Shown: positions 53,450 through 62,896 of the stretch, piece after piece
How the letters are laid out: the number at the start of each line of letters is the position of its first letter
Numbering within the stretch: position 1 is the first letter of the stretch
Source: CBDEUK01 sp965250225
GTDB lineage: Bacteria > Pseudomonadota > Gammaproteobacteria > Eutrophobiales > Eutrophobiaceae
Reading direction: 5' to 3'
Length of the DNA: 64,000 nucleotides
NCBI GenBank assembly: GCA_965250225.1
Contig: CBDFNQ010000017.1
Span: forward strand, 5,743 to 69,742
The notes under the pieces: model-generated
What the model was told of the DNA's origin: nothing
Seen by the model: only the letters and a program-made list of their open reading frames with translations
The model's database searches: none
Program-made: the position numbers and the translations under genes

Positions 53450-55885
53450 CTAATGCGCCCGAATGGGATCTTTTGTTGTATCCGAACTTTCACCCTCAGA
53501 TTGTTTGCCGATGTCTCGCGCCAGAGATTTTTCAGCCAGGGAATCTGGCAGATGTTGTAACGCCACTTCAAACACCTGATCAATCCAGCGAACAGGTCTT
53601 ATATCAAGATGTTGTTTAATATTATCTGGTATCTCACTCAGTTCTCGTTCATTTTCTTCCGGTATCAATACAATCTCGATACCTCCACGTAATGCTGCAA
53701 GTAATTTCTCCTTGAGCCCACCGATCGGTAATAGCTCGCCTCTGAGTGTAATTTCACCCGTCATGGCAACATTTGCCCGAACCTTGATTTCAGTCATTGC
53801 TGAAACCAATGCTGTACACATAGCGACACCCGCACTCGGACCGTCTTTCGGTGTTGCGCCTTCTGGAACATGGATATGAAAATCACGTTCCTGGAAAAAA
53901 CCTGCAGGAATACCAAGCATTTCTGCGCGACTACGGACAACAGTCATTGCTGCCTGAATGGATTCTTTCATGACATCGCCGAGTTGTCCGGTGTGAGTTG
54001 TTTTCCCTTTTCCATCAATCACTGCCACCTCGATAGTTAATAAATCACCACCCACCTGAGTCCAGGCCAGACCAGTTACCTGTCCAATACGGTCCTCTTC
54101 ATCGGCACGACCAAAGCGAAACTTCTTGACGCCAATCAGCTTCTCCATAGCCTGCTGTGTGATTTCCACACATTTTTCAGTAGGCTTGATGAGTATCTGT
54201 TTCACTACCTTACGACAGATCTTGGCAATTTCGCGTTCGAGATTTCGTACACCAGCCTCACGAGTGTAATGACGGACAATATCCTGAACAGCACCTTCAG
54301 TAATCGTTATTTCATTTTTTTTCAGTCCGTTGTTCTCTATTTGTTTCGGGATCAGGTATTTTTCAGCAATCGTAACCTTTTCTTCTTCTGTGTAACCCGA
54401 CAGGTTGATCACTTCCATACGATCGAGCAATGGCGCAGGGATATCCATGCTATTAGCAGTTGTCACAAACATAACTTCTGACAGGTCGTAATCTACTTCC
54501 AGATAATGATCGTTGAAGGTGCTGTTTTGTTCTGGATCCAGTACTTCTAATAAAGCCGAAGCCGGATCGCCACGAAAGTCCATGGCCATTTTATCAATTT
54601 CATCGAGCAAAAATAATGGATTTTTCTTACCAACTTTCGACATGCTTTGCAGAATTTTGCCTGGCATCGAGCCAATATAAGTACGTCGATGACCACGAAT
54701 TTCAGCTTCATCACGAACGCCACCTAATGACATCCGCACAAACTCGCGACTCGTAGCCCGTGCAATTGAACGTCCTAAAGACGTTTTACCCACACCCGGA
54801 GGACCAACCAGACAGAGGATTGGACCCTTCATTTTTTTGACACGATGTTGAACCGCAAGATATTCCAGTATTCGTTCTTTGACTTTTTCAAGACCATAGT
54901 GATCTTGATCCAGTATTGATTCGGCTTTTTTCAGATCACGACTAACCTTACTACGTTTCTTCCACGGCACATTAACCAGCCAGTCGATGTAATTTCTAAC
55001 CACCGTGGCCTCAGCCGACATAGGGGACATTAATTTAAGCTTGTTAAGTTCAGAGGTTGCTTTTTCTTTTGCTTCCTTGGACAAACCCACTTTTTCAATC
55101 TTGTCTGAAAGATCTTCAATCTCGTTGGGGACATCATCCATTTCACCGAGTTCTTTCTGAATGGCCTTCATTTGTTCATTCAGATAATACTCACGCTGGC
55201 TCTTTTCCATCTGTGTTTTCACACGACCACGGATACGTTTTTCAACCTGCAACAGATCTATCTCGCCTTCCATCAAACCTATCAGATGTTCGAGACGCGT
55301 TTGCACATCGATAATTTCGAGCACTTTTTGTTTTTCTTCTATCTTGGCCGACATATGTGCAACCATACTGTCTGCAAGACGACTCGGGTCATCAATACTG
55401 GCCAAGGATGAAATAATTTCTGGTGGTACCTTTTTATTCAGTTTCACGTACTGTTCGAATTGATTCATGGCAGAACGTGAAAGCGCATCAAGTTCACGTT
55501 CGTCGACCTCTGGAGTTTCGAGCAGTTCAGCTTCGGCCGAGAAATAATCATCAGTTTCGAGAAATTTGTTTATTCGTGCCCGGGTTGAACCTTCAACCAG
55601 AACCTTGATCGTGCCATCGGGTAATTTTAGCAACTGCAAAATATTCGACAGGGTTCCTATCTCATACATATCACCCAGTGAAGGGTCATCATCTGCTGCA
55701 CTCTTTTGTGCAATTAACAGGATTTGTTTGTTACCCTCCATCGCAATATCAAGGGCACGTACGGATTTATCTCGACCAACGAACAACGGGATAACCATGT
55801 GTGGGTAAACGACCACATCACGCAGAGGTAACACAGGGATGGTGTTATTTTCGTCGTTTGAACTATCTTGACTGTCTTCTTGCAT
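53450..55885 (-). CDS. lon: ATP-dependent protease Lon
   Basis: The 811-residue cytosolic protease has an N-terminal LON domain (IPVLPLRDVVVYPHMVIPLF), coiled coil, AAA+ module with Walker A LCLVGPPGVGKTSLGRSIAR and Walker B FLLDEIDK, and C-terminal serine protease with the Ser-Lys dyad (DGPSAGVAM; Lys in GGLKEKLLAALR). It degrades misfolded and regulatory proteins. The gene order clpX-lon-hupB is conserved. Confidence 0.96.
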   Translation of the reverse strand: MQEDSQDSSNDENNTIPVLPLRDVVVYPHMVIPLFVGRDKSVRALDIAMEGNKQILLIAQKSAADDDPSLGDMYEIGTLSNILQLLKLPDGTIKVLVEGSTRARINKFLETDDYFSAEAELLETPEVDERELDALSRSAMNQFEQYVKLNKKVPPEIISSLASIDDPSRLADSMVAHMSAKIEEKQKVLEIIDVQTRLEHLIGLMEGEIDLLQVEKRIRGRVKTQMEKSQREYYLNEQMKAIQKELGEMDDVPNEIEDLSDKIEKVGLSKEAKEKATSELNKLKLMSPMSAEATVVRNYIDWLVNVPWKKRSKVSRDLKKAESILDQDHYGLEKVKERILEYLAVQHRVKKMKGPILCLVGPPGVGKTSLGRSIARATSREFVRMSLGGVRDEAEIRGHRRTYIGSMPGKILQSMSKVGKKNPLFLLDEIDKMAMDFRGDPASALLEVLDPEQNSTFNDHYLEVDYDLSEVMFVTTANSMDIPAPLLDRMEVINLSGYTEEEKVTIAEKYLIPKQIENNGLKKNEITITEGAVQDIVRHYTREAGVRNLEREIAKICRKVVKQILIKPTEKCVEITQQAMEKLIGVKKFRFGRADEEDRIGQVTGLAWTQVGGDLLTIEVAVIDGKGKTTHTGQLGDVMKESIQAAMTVVRSRAEMLGIPAGFFQERDFHIHVPEGATPKDGPSAGVAMCTALVSAMTEIKVRANVAMTGEITLRGELLPIGGLKEKLLAALRGGIEIVLIPEENERELSEIPDNIKQHLDIRPVRWIDQVFEVALQHLPDSLAEKSLARDIGKQSEGESSDTTKDPIRAH

Positions 55886-56001
55886 CTTTTATCCAACTAT
55901 AATTTATGAATTGTGAATGGAGGCCTAAAACAAAATACCCGCATCTTTCATGCAAGGGCTTAAATGGCACACGTTAACCGCCATGGGTCGGAAAGATTCA
56001 A

Positions 56002-57282
56002 CTAGTCAGAAGCAACTTTGTGAATATCGGCACCTTCGTAGATCATAAAAGGCTGGGACTCACCGCGAATTACCGCTTCATCAACTACGATCTTAGACAC
56101 ATTATCCATGGACGGTAAATCATACATGGTGTCTAACAAGACATTTTCAAGTATGGAACGTAAACCACGTGCACCCGTTTTTCGCTCCATGGATTTAGCA
56201 GCAACTGCACGTAAGGCATCTTCACGGAATTCAATCTCGGTACCTTCCATTTCAAACAATTTCGAATATTGTTTCGTAATGGCATTTTTAGGTTCAATCA
56301 ATATCTTAATAAGTTGCTCTTCGTTTAATTCATTTAGTGTTGCAACGACAGGAAGACGCCCGACAAATTCAGGAATCAGCCCATATTTTATCAAATCCTC
56401 AGGTTCTACTGTACCGAGCAACTCGGTCAACGACCGTTTTTCATTTTTGGTAGTAACCTCAGCCGAAAAACCAATGCCCCCCTTTTCTGAGCGCTCCTGA
56501 ATAATTTTATCGAGGCCAGCAAATGCACCTCCACAAATAAATAATATGTTACCCGTATTGACCTGTAGAAATTCCTGTTGCGGATGTTTGCGCCCACCTT
56601 GTGGAGGCACAGATGCTACAGTACCTTCAATCAGTTTTAACAAAGCCTGTTGTACACCTTCACCCGATACATCCCGTGTGATAGATGGATTGTCTGATTT
56701 ACGTGAAATTTTATCGATTTCATCAATGTAGACAATACCTGTTTGTGCCTTGTCGACATCGTAATCGCATTTCTGCAACAACTTCTGAATAATATTTTCA
56801 ACATCTTCGCCGACATAACCTGCTTCTGTCAGAGTTGTCGCATCGGCAATTGTAAATGGGACATTCAGTAAACGCGCCAGTGTTTCGGCTAACAGGGTTT
56901 TACCGCAACCAGTTGGACCAATCAACAAGACATTACTTTTTGTCAATTCGATCTCGGATTTCTTGATATCAGATTCTAGTCTTTTGTAATGGTTGTATAC
57001 CGCTACGGATAAAATCTTTTTGGCTTTTTTCTGACCAATGACATATTCATCAAGAATCATATTGATTTCATGTGGAGTCGGTAACGAACTGGAACTGCCT
57101 GAGGTCGATTTTTCCTGTATTTCTTCCCGAATGATGTCGTTACATAATTCGACACATTCATCACAAATAAAGACCGAAGGACCCGCGATGAGTTTTCTGA
57201 CTTCGTGCTGACTTTTGCCACAAAATGAGCAGTACAAAAGGCGATCACCATCTCCACTTTTTCCCTGCTTATTATCACTCAT
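56002..57282 (-). CDS. clpX: ATP-dependent Clp protease ATP-binding subunit ClpX
   Basis: The 426-residue unfoldase has an N-terminal zinc-binding domain CSFCGKSQHEV...CDECVELC, Walker A LLIGPTGCGKTLLAETLA, Walker B IVYIDEIDKISR, and the IGF-loop (SEKGGIGFSA) that docks on ClpP. It feeds tagged substrates to ClpP encoded directly upstream. Confidence 0.96.
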   Translation of the reverse strand: MSDNKQGKSGDGDRLLYCSFCGKSQHEVRKLIAGPSVFICDECVELCNDIIREEIQEKSTSGSSSSLPTPHEINMILDEYVIGQKKAKKILSVAVYNHYKRLESDIKKSEIELTKSNVLLIGPTGCGKTLLAETLARLLNVPFTIADATTLTEAGYVGEDVENIIQKLLQKCDYDVDKAQTGIVYIDEIDKISRKSDNPSITRDVSGEGVQQALLKLIEGTVASVPPQGGRKHPQQEFLQVNTGNILFICGGAFAGLDKIIQERSEKGGIGFSAEVTTKNEKRSLTELLGTVEPEDLIKYGLIPEFVGRLPVVATLNELNEEQLIKILIEPKNAITKQYSKLFEMEGTEIEFREDALRAVAAKSMERKTGARGLRSILENVLLDTMYDLPSMDNVSKIVVDEAVIRGESQPFMIYEGADIHKVASD

Positions 57283-57331
57283 TGCTTATTCACCTCTTCG
57301 CGTTGGTGTTTTTTATCCTGACAATAATTCA

Positions 57332-57979
57332 TTAGTCTTTTTCAGACTCTTCGGCTTGATCCGACGAGATTGTCTCACGTTCATTCAACACTTCATCAAT
57401 CAAACCATAAGCCGCAGCTTCCTGGGAACTCATAAAATTATCACGCTCAGTATCCAACTGTATTTTATCAAGTGGTTGACCAGTATGTGAAGCCATAATA
57501 TCGTTCAAACGCTCTCGTACTTTGAGGATTTCTCGAGCGTGAATATCAATATCCGTTGCCTGCCCCTGAAAGCCACCCAATGGTTGGTGGATCATGACGC
57601 GAGAGTGAGGCAAAGCATAACGTTTATCTTTTGCTCCGCCTGTCAATAATAGTGCGCCCATGCTTGCAGCCTGGCCGATACACATCGTGCTGACATTCGG
57701 TTTTATAAATTGCATGGTGTCATAGATAGCCAGACCGGCAGACACAGAACCACCCGGAGAATTAATGTACAGATGGATATCTTTATCAGGATTTTCCGAT
57801 TCCAGGAACAACAATTGTGCGACAATTAGATTTGCAACATTATCTTCAACCGGCCCTACCAGGAACACAACACGTTCCTTCAGAAGACGGGAGTAAATAT
57901 CATAGGAACGCTCGCCGCGGGCAGTCTGCTCGACGACCATGGGTACCAAATTTAATGCTTGAATAGTTTGTTTACTCAT
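57332..57979 (-). CDS. clpP: ATP-dependent Clp protease proteolytic subunit
   Basis: This 215-residue serine protease forms a tetradecamer with ClpX. Catalytic serine in CIGQAASMGALLLTGG, histidine in RVMIHQPLGGFQG, aspartate in DTERDNFMSSQEA. The N-terminus (ALNLVPMVVEQTARGERSYD) fits the propeptide and axial loops. It lies between tig and clpX. Confidence 0.96.
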   Translation of the reverse strand: MSKQTIQALNLVPMVVEQTARGERSYDIYSRLLKERVVFLVGPVEDNVANLIVAQLLFLESENPDKDIHLYINSPGGSVSAGLAIYDTMQFIKPNVSTMCIGQAASMGALLLTGGAKDKRYALPHSRVMIHQPLGGFQGQATDIDIHAREILKVRERLNDIMASHTGQPLDKIQLDTERDNFMSSQEAAAYGLIDEVLNERETISSDQAEESEKD

Positions 57980-58015
57980 AGATTCTTAACTTATCGGTCA
58001 CCGGCAACATAAGCT

Positions 58016-59329
58016 TTAGGCAGTCTGCCTTTTATTCATAATCTCGTCAAACGTCATTTCTGTCTCTGACACCTTTGCTTTCTCCAAAATCATACTGACT
58101 ATATCCTCTTCCAACACCATTGCCTCAACGTTCGCCAAGCGTTCCTTATCAGCATAGTACCAATTAATAATCGCACTGGGATCTTCATAGCCCTGAGACT
58201 GAGATTCGATCATCTGTCTGACCTTGGCTGGATCCGCTTTCATTTCGTTCTTTTTTATCAATTCTGACAGAAGCAGTTGTAATGTAACACGTTTTTTTGC
58301 CTGTTCTTCATAAGTTGAGGCCTCTGTCTTATCCAGAGCCTCTGCAGAAATACCTTGTTTTTTTAAATTTTCTTTCATTTCTTGAAGCAAACGCTGTGCC
58401 TCATTTTCCACCATAACCTTAGGCAGGAGAATCGTATTTGCCTCATACAGGACATCAAGTATGTTATCACGCACAAGTTCTTTGACTTTTTGCTCTAATT
58501 CACGCGTCATATTGTTTTTCAGGGTATCTTTGAACGCCTCAATACCCCCCTCATCCACACCGTATATTTTAAAGAAATCGTCATTTAATTCTGGCAATAC
58601 AGACTCTTTTACTTCTTTTACCGAGACTGAAAATTCCACATCTTTGCCGGCCAGATTCTCTGAGTGATAATCATCAGGAAATTTCAGAGCAAGTATTTTC
58701 GTTTCGCCAGCCTTTGCACCAATTAGACCCTCTTCGAATCCTGTAATGAGCTGATTCTTGCCGATTTCAATCTGAAAGTCTTTAGCAGTACCCCCATCGA
58801 ATATCTCTCCATTGACCTTTCCCTCAAAATCCGTGATTAAAACATCGCCATCCTTTGTTGCTCGTTCAACAACATGTTGCTCACTTTGTTGTTTTCTAAG
58901 TACATTTGTTAAGTTTTCTATGTCGTCTTCCTGAACGTTACAAATGGGTCTTTCTACCGATAGATCTTCAATCGGATTAATCCTTACCTCAGGAAAAACC
59001 TCAAACGTAGCGGTGTATTTCAGACCTTCACCCGTTGTATCTTCAAGAGGGTCGATAGTTGGCATACCCACAGGACGAAGATCTTCTTTTATCACGGCTT
59101 CTTGAAACGTCGACTGAACCAATTGACCAACAATCTCTTGTCTCACCTGTGTCCCAAAACGACCCTGGATAACTTTCATGGGTACTTTGCCTGGGCGGAA
59201 ACCCTGAACCTTGGTGGTTTGCGACAAAGACTGCAAACGTGATAGAACCTTGGAACTGATTTGATCTTCGGGGATCTGTACTTTTACTTTTCGTTCCAGA
59301 TCACTGGTATTTTCTATAGAGACTTCCAT
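58016..59329 (-). CDS. tig: Trigger factor
   Basis: The 437-residue ribosome-associated chaperone has a ribosome-binding domain with the signature VQGFRPGKVPMKVIQGRFG (GFRPGKxP), a central FKBP-like domain (VLITDFEGKVNGEIFDGGTA; GEGLIGAKAGETKI-like stretch) and a C-terminal helical cradle. First gene of tig-clpP-clpX-lon. tRNA-Leu is immediately upstream. Confidence 0.95.
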   Translation of the reverse strand: MEVSIENTSDLERKVKVQIPEDQISSKVLSRLQSLSQTTKVQGFRPGKVPMKVIQGRFGTQVRQEIVGQLVQSTFQEAVIKEDLRPVGMPTIDPLEDTTGEGLKYTATFEVFPEVRINPIEDLSVERPICNVQEDDIENLTNVLRKQQSEQHVVERATKDGDVLITDFEGKVNGEIFDGGTAKDFQIEIGKNQLITGFEEGLIGAKAGETKILALKFPDDYHSENLAGKDVEFSVSVKEVKESVLPELNDDFFKIYGVDEGGIEAFKDTLKNNMTRELEQKVKELVRDNILDVLYEANTILLPKVMVENEAQRLLQEMKENLKKQGISAEALDKTEASTYEEQAKKRVTLQLLLSELIKKNEMKADPAKVRQMIESQSQGYEDPSAIINWYYADKERLANVEAMVLEEDIVSMILEKAKVSETEMTFDEIMNKRQTA

Positions 59330-59397
59330 TAATTTTCCTCAAAAAATACTGCTGAACAGCATTTAATAAATAACATAAATTCTTACAACCTGGTTGA

Positions 59398-59482
<85 letters not shown>

Positions 59483-59526
59483 ATTAGGACAAAATGAAAT
59501 GCTTACAGCAAATTCAAGGGGCAGGC

Positions 59527-59554
59527 ATTATAAAGAGCAGCAGACAATTTGTAA
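59527..59554 (-). promoter_or_regulatory. Sigma-70 promoter of tRNA-Leu
   Basis: On the minus strand: -35 TTACAA (59549-59554), a 16-base spacer, and a perfect -10 TATAAT (59527-59532), followed by GC-rich GCCTGCCCC, the discriminator type of growth-rate and stringently controlled stable-RNA promoters. It lies ~45 bases before the tRNA. Confidence 0.7.
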
Positions 59555-59666
59555 CCCCCTAGTTTGTAAACTCCCGACCAGTTTTCCAGCCCAAAGTATA
59601 AAACTAAAACCATTGCCAAGCTGAATCATAAAAACATATATTATATCAATAGTTTAGTGAGCATCT

Positions 59667-59927
59667 TTAAAAACACTCCTGGCCAAATTGCTGGCAGACC
59701 TGACGACAGTTTTGTGCTCCATTCTTAGTGTCGATAACACAATCATTAGCCCATTGTTCACAAATCACCATGCATTTTTGCTTTTTTTCTCTGGAAATTT
59801 CATTATTATAATCCACAAGCTCTTGATCTATATATGATTTATTTTTTTCGTTTTCCGCTGTATTATTTTGTGCCAATAAAATATCAGCCATCAGAGATGA
59901 TGGATTGTTCGAAAATTTTCCCTTCAC
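59667..59927 (-). CDS. Small cysteine-rich hypothetical protein
   Basis: The 86 residues or fewer (an internal Met at residue 13 could be the start, then ADILLAQNNTAENE resembles the end of a signal peptide). The C-terminal part has two C-x3-C units (CMVIC, CRQVC) with C at NDC and at the end (QECF). Twin C-x3-C hairpins are typical of small disulfide-stabilised helical proteins of the periplasm. No family recognised; single gene. Confidence 0.5.
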   Translation of the reverse strand: MKGKFSNNPSSLMADILLAQNNTAENEKNKSYIDQELVDYNNEISREKKQKCMVICEQWANDCVIDTKNGAQNCRQVCQQFGQECF

Positions 59928-60083
59928 ATAGAGCTGTTCACTAAACAGTCCGGGAGAATACGAAAAAAACGCTCAGCGGAATAAATAGTAGTAAATAAGT
60001 AAAAAATTGATAATAGATACGACGGATTTGCATACGCATTTGACGATAAAATTACCGGATGGTTTCCGTTCAAAAATTTCTTG

Positions 60084-61160
60084 TTAGGCAATACTCAATG
60101 TGTTTTCTGAGGCCCATCGGAGCTTATATGTCTTTATCGTTTCTGACATCCCTCGAATAGAAACTTCATCAGGGAAGGTAAACACGAGTTCCTCACTGAT
60201 GTCTGCAGCTTGCATCACCTCTTCAGTGACATTCACCGACATAGCCTCAGCTTTATCACATAATCGGGAGGCCAGATTAACTGTTTCTCCTAGAACAGAG
60301 TAGTCCAAGTGATCTTTGGAACCAATATTTCCGATTAACACTTGTCCCATGTGGATACCAACTCCCAATGGTAATGAGACACCGGCGAGGGGAAACGTCA
60401 TGCCATCTTCCTGGTTTTGCACCCGATAGATGCCTTCGATGATTTGTAAGGAACAAAGACAAGCTCGTTCTGCCATATTGTCTCCTTCAAAGATTGCCAT
60501 CAAACCATCGCCACCAAATTTATCAATATAACCACCATATTGGTGCACGATATCTACTTGCAAACCCAGATGACGACTGATTTTTGAAAACAGAAGGTCA
60601 AGATCAGTTTCCTGGCTAAGGCTAGTAAAACCGCGAATATCGGTAAACATCACACAAACATCGTGCAACTCGGGAGAAGGCAAAAGCCCGGTGAGTGCAT
60701 ATGCCTCTACCATGCGCTGGGTTTTGGCTGAGATATAGCGATTTAAATAAATCCGTATTTTTTCAACCTCATTAAAATATTCCACTTTTTCAAGGTGTGC
60801 ATTCAGACGCGCCTGCAAAATAACCGGGCTAACTGGTTTTCCAATAAAATCGGTTGCACCAGCAGCAAACACTTGTTTGAGATTTGAATTCTCTTCGAGC
60901 GAGGTTATGAAAATGATAGGGGTGATCTTAAAACGTTCGATGTCGCGGAGTCGTTTGCATAGTTCTATGCCTCCTAGACCAGGCATATTGACATCGATTA
61001 AAAAAGCATCGTATTTGTGTTCCAACGCCATAAACAGGCATTTTTCGCCACGCTCGGCATGTTCGACACGGTAACCCTGCTCTTCCAGAATTTTGGCAAT
61101 CACCATCCTTGTCGTGCGATCGTCGTCCGCTAACAGGATAGTTTTTCTCGTAGATTGCAT
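60084..61160 (-). CDS. Response regulator with class III adenylate/guanylate cyclase output
   Basis: The 358-residue protein has receiver domain residues 6-125 (acidic D12-D14, phosphoacceptor D56 in FLIDVNMPG, K in FIGKPVSP) and a C-terminal cyclase from ~165 (VCVMFTDIRGFTSLSQETD with metal Asp; YIDKFGGDGLMAIF with the second Asp; GVGIHMGQVLIGNIGS). It should make cAMP (or cGMP) under control of an unidentified histidine kinase. No kinase gene is adjacent. Confidence 0.9.
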   Translation of the reverse strand: MQSTRKTILLADDDRTTRMVIAKILEEQGYRVEHAERGEKCLFMALEHKYDAFLIDVNMPGLGGIELCKRLRDIERFKITPIIFITSLEENSNLKQVFAAGATDFIGKPVSPVILQARLNAHLEKVEYFNEVEKIRIYLNRYISAKTQRMVEAYALTGLLPSPELHDVCVMFTDIRGFTSLSQETDLDLLFSKISRHLGLQVDIVHQYGGYIDKFGGDGLMAIFEGDNMAERACLCSLQIIEGIYRVQNQEDGMTFPLAGVSLPLGVGIHMGQVLIGNIGSKDHLDYSVLGETVNLASRLCDKAEAMSVNVTEEVMQAADISEELVFTFPDEVSIRGMSETIKTYKLRWASENTLSIA

Positions 61161-61574
61161 CTAGCTACCTGACTATTTGTTTAGTGCGAAAAATGCGTAA
61201 AGCTTACTTTTATAGTTATTCTTATTACTTATAGTTTTACTTTAATTGAGCATGCTAACTATCTGTGTCTATTTGTCAATTAGTAATCTACAGAAAATAA
61301 CCAATACGCAGGTATTATTTATATAGTAACGTCAGATACAGTGGGGTATGGACATCCAGTCTCGGAAATCTATTTTTTGAAATACATATTATTATTAATA
61401 AGGTAAGTCTAGTGAAAAACACCTTACGATGTGATGAAATTTGGCCAAAAATCGGGGAAAAATGCAAATAATGTGAACCAGTTCATATATTTACGCGTGT
61501 TTGACAGGCTTTGCATCGGTAATAAGCCCATCCGAACTCTCAGGATCTGTTCATTATTTCACTAGAGACTCTAT
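61161..61574. other. AT-rich intergenic region, nothing recognised
   Basis: About 410 bases upstream of the cyclase gene. It must contain the promoter of the response regulator. I find no open frame with family features, no clear terminator and no repeat; the DNA is strongly AT-rich. Confidence 0.5.
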
Positions 61575-61716
61575 TTATATTAAATTTTGATTACGGATTA
61601 TCTCTACAACCTGCTGACTGGTCGTCCCATCGCCATATGGATTGGTTGCTTGAGCCATTTCCTGATAAGCAGCTGGGTTCGACAACAGAAAAGATAATTC
61701 ATTTGTGATCTTTTTT
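61575..61716 (-). pseudogene. wecB: C-terminal remnant of UDP-GlcNAc 2-epimerase (wecB)
   Basis: On the minus strand 46 codons ending in TAA (61575-61577) read KKITNELSFLLSNPAAYQEM, then AQATNPYGDGTTSQQVVEII plus RNQNLI. The MAQATNPYGDG...QQ(V)V..I tail is that of WecB/MnaA epimerases, which supply ManNAc for surface polysaccharides. The other ~320 residues are absent: the frame is cut at its 5' side by an inverted-repeat element (61717-61985), beyond which no epimerase sequence is seen. Remnant of a lost polysaccharide locus. Confidence 0.75.
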
Positions 61717-61985
61717 CTGTCCCGTTAACTCGTTTTCGTCATATATAAGGAAACTGCGTAGTGGTTATCCGGTATCCAGCAAATCTTTGAAAACACTGGG
61801 CAAGGGTTGTTCCAGACAATCCTGTTGCATTTCCACCCTCCGTGGCGGTCATTCCGGATAAATGTTTTGCACTTTCTGGAATGACGGGCTGGAACTTGTC
61901 ATTTCATGTGTCGAATCATTAATACAACGCGTTTGATGGCTGAATTCAATACATTAGCAGCATTCAATTAAAGTTAACGGGACAG
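61717..61985. mobile_element. 269-bp element with 14-bp terminal inverted repeats
   Basis: CTGTCCCGTTAACT (61717-61730) is matched by its exact reverse complement at 61972-61985. The interior has a further hairpin, GTCATTCCGGA (61848-61858) with TCTGGAATGAC (61875-61885), and no transposase. Size and perfect ends suggest a MITE-like non-autonomous element that truncated the wecB remnant; no target duplication is evident. A 21-codon frame with a good ribosome site inside it is probably incidental. Confidence 0.55.
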
Positions 61986-62064
61986 CAGTGAGCCAATATA
62001 TAATTTTTTTCATCTTCGCTTATATTTTTTTTGCTGAAATGTTTGCATTGTTGAATAAATATAT

Positions 62065-62140
62065 TGGTGGGCCGTGTAGGACTTGAACCTACGACCAAGT
62101 GATTAAGAGTCACCTGCTCTACCAACTGAGCTAACGGCCC
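62065..62140 (-). tRNA. tRNA-Lys (CTT)
   Basis: Cloverleaf on the minus strand: acceptor GGGCCGT/ACGGCCC, anticodon CTT in loop CTCTTAA, T-loop TTCAAGT, CCA encoded. Last gene of the Pro-Arg-His-Lys cluster. The CTT isoacceptor is less common than TTT in gammaproteobacteria. Confidence 0.94.
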
Positions 62141-62244
62141 TAAGAAATAGCCATAAGAAAATAGTAATTAGCCACTAGTTTTATAAATAGATTATGCAGC
62201 TTTCCCTTAATACTCTTCGCTATTTCCTACTTCCTTGATAAATA

Positions 62245-62321
62245 TGGGGTGGACGATGGGATTTGAACCCACGACCACCGGAATCACAATCCGGCGCTCT
62301 ACCAACTGAGCTACGCCCACC
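62245..62321 (-). tRNA. tRNA-His (GTG)
   Basis: Cloverleaf on the minus strand with the extra 5' G(-1) pairing with C73, acceptor GTGGGCG/CGTCCAC, anticodon GTG in loop TTGTGAT, T-loop TTCAAAT and encoded CCA. Confidence 0.95.
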
Positions 62322-62420
62322 ATAAAAACGTTAATCATGAAGCGTTACATGTTAACTATAAAAAACACTTCACATAAACATACACAATATAAAATTGGTC
62401 ATGATTGACCGATTTTATAT

Positions 62421-62859
62421 TGGCGCGCCCGAGAGGACTCGAACCTCTAACCCCCGGCTTAGCATACCAACTACTGCTTTCGCAGCCTTTAAATAAAGTT
62501 TGTGGTCTGGACTATCTCTTCACCATCTCAGGTGCCACACGTATAGTCTCTACGGAACCCTACGATAATCAGAAGCAAAACGTATGTTTTTTCTTTGATT
62601 ATTCTTGGGTGTCTCTACCCTCAAATTGGCATGGGTACCAAGATATTCATGCTTTTTCATCTGAGCCTTCAAGACATCCAGGCATTCTGTTCTAAAAAAC
62701 AAAAAACCATAGGTTTCCACGGGATTGCCATCAGCCCAGCTAGCTGGCTGTTAAGGGTTCCCCGTTACAGTGCGGTCCACTCTATAAGTTCTGTTTTCCT
62801 ATAGAGGCTCCATTTTTTATTACAAAGGCCGGTGCTCTATCCGGTTGAGCTACGGGCGC
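62421..62859 (-). tRNA. tRNA-Arg (TCT) interrupted by a group I intron
   Basis: The 5' exon is 62825-62859 (35 bases, GCGCCCG...CCGGCCTT) and the 3' exon 62421-62462 (42 bases, CTAAGCCGG...CGGGCGC-G-CCA). Joined, they form a normal 77-base tRNA with acceptor GCGCCCG/CGGGCGC, anticodon stem CCGGC/GCCGG and loop CTTCTAA, i.e. anticodon TCT, as in E. coli argU. The 362 bases between the exons interrupt the anticodon between positions 34 and 35. The tRNA would be non-functional unless spliced. Confidence 0.93.
62463..62824 (-). ncRNA. Group I self-splicing intron in tRNA-Arg
   Basis: The core elements are readable on the minus strand. R is GTAGAGACTATACG (62540-62553) and S is AGAGATAGTCC (62509-62519), pairing GACTAT/ATAGTC to form P7, the G-binding site. 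P is GTAACGGGGAACCC (62755-62768) and Q is GGCAATCCCGTGGAAACC (62712-62729), giving P4 ACGGG/CCCGT. A terminal hairpin CTGC-GAAA-GCAG fits P9. The 5' exon ends in U and the intron ends in G, as required. A fully paired P1 is not evident: GGCCUU with GGAGCC leaves one C-A mismatch. No endonuclease gene is present. Confidence 0.9.
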
Positions 62860-62896
62860 AATAACTCTAATCACAAAGGCATCTTACAGAAAAAAA

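Noticed and set aside
61717..61985. 21-codon frame with GGAGGG ribosome site inside the inverted-repeat element
   Set aside because: Too short, no homologue recognised and located in non-coding mobile sequence.
62405..62804. Plus-strand frames within the tRNA-Arg intron as a homing endonuclease
   Set aside because: They are antisense to the intron, lack LAGLIDADG, GIY-YIG or HNH motifs and cross the tRNA exon.
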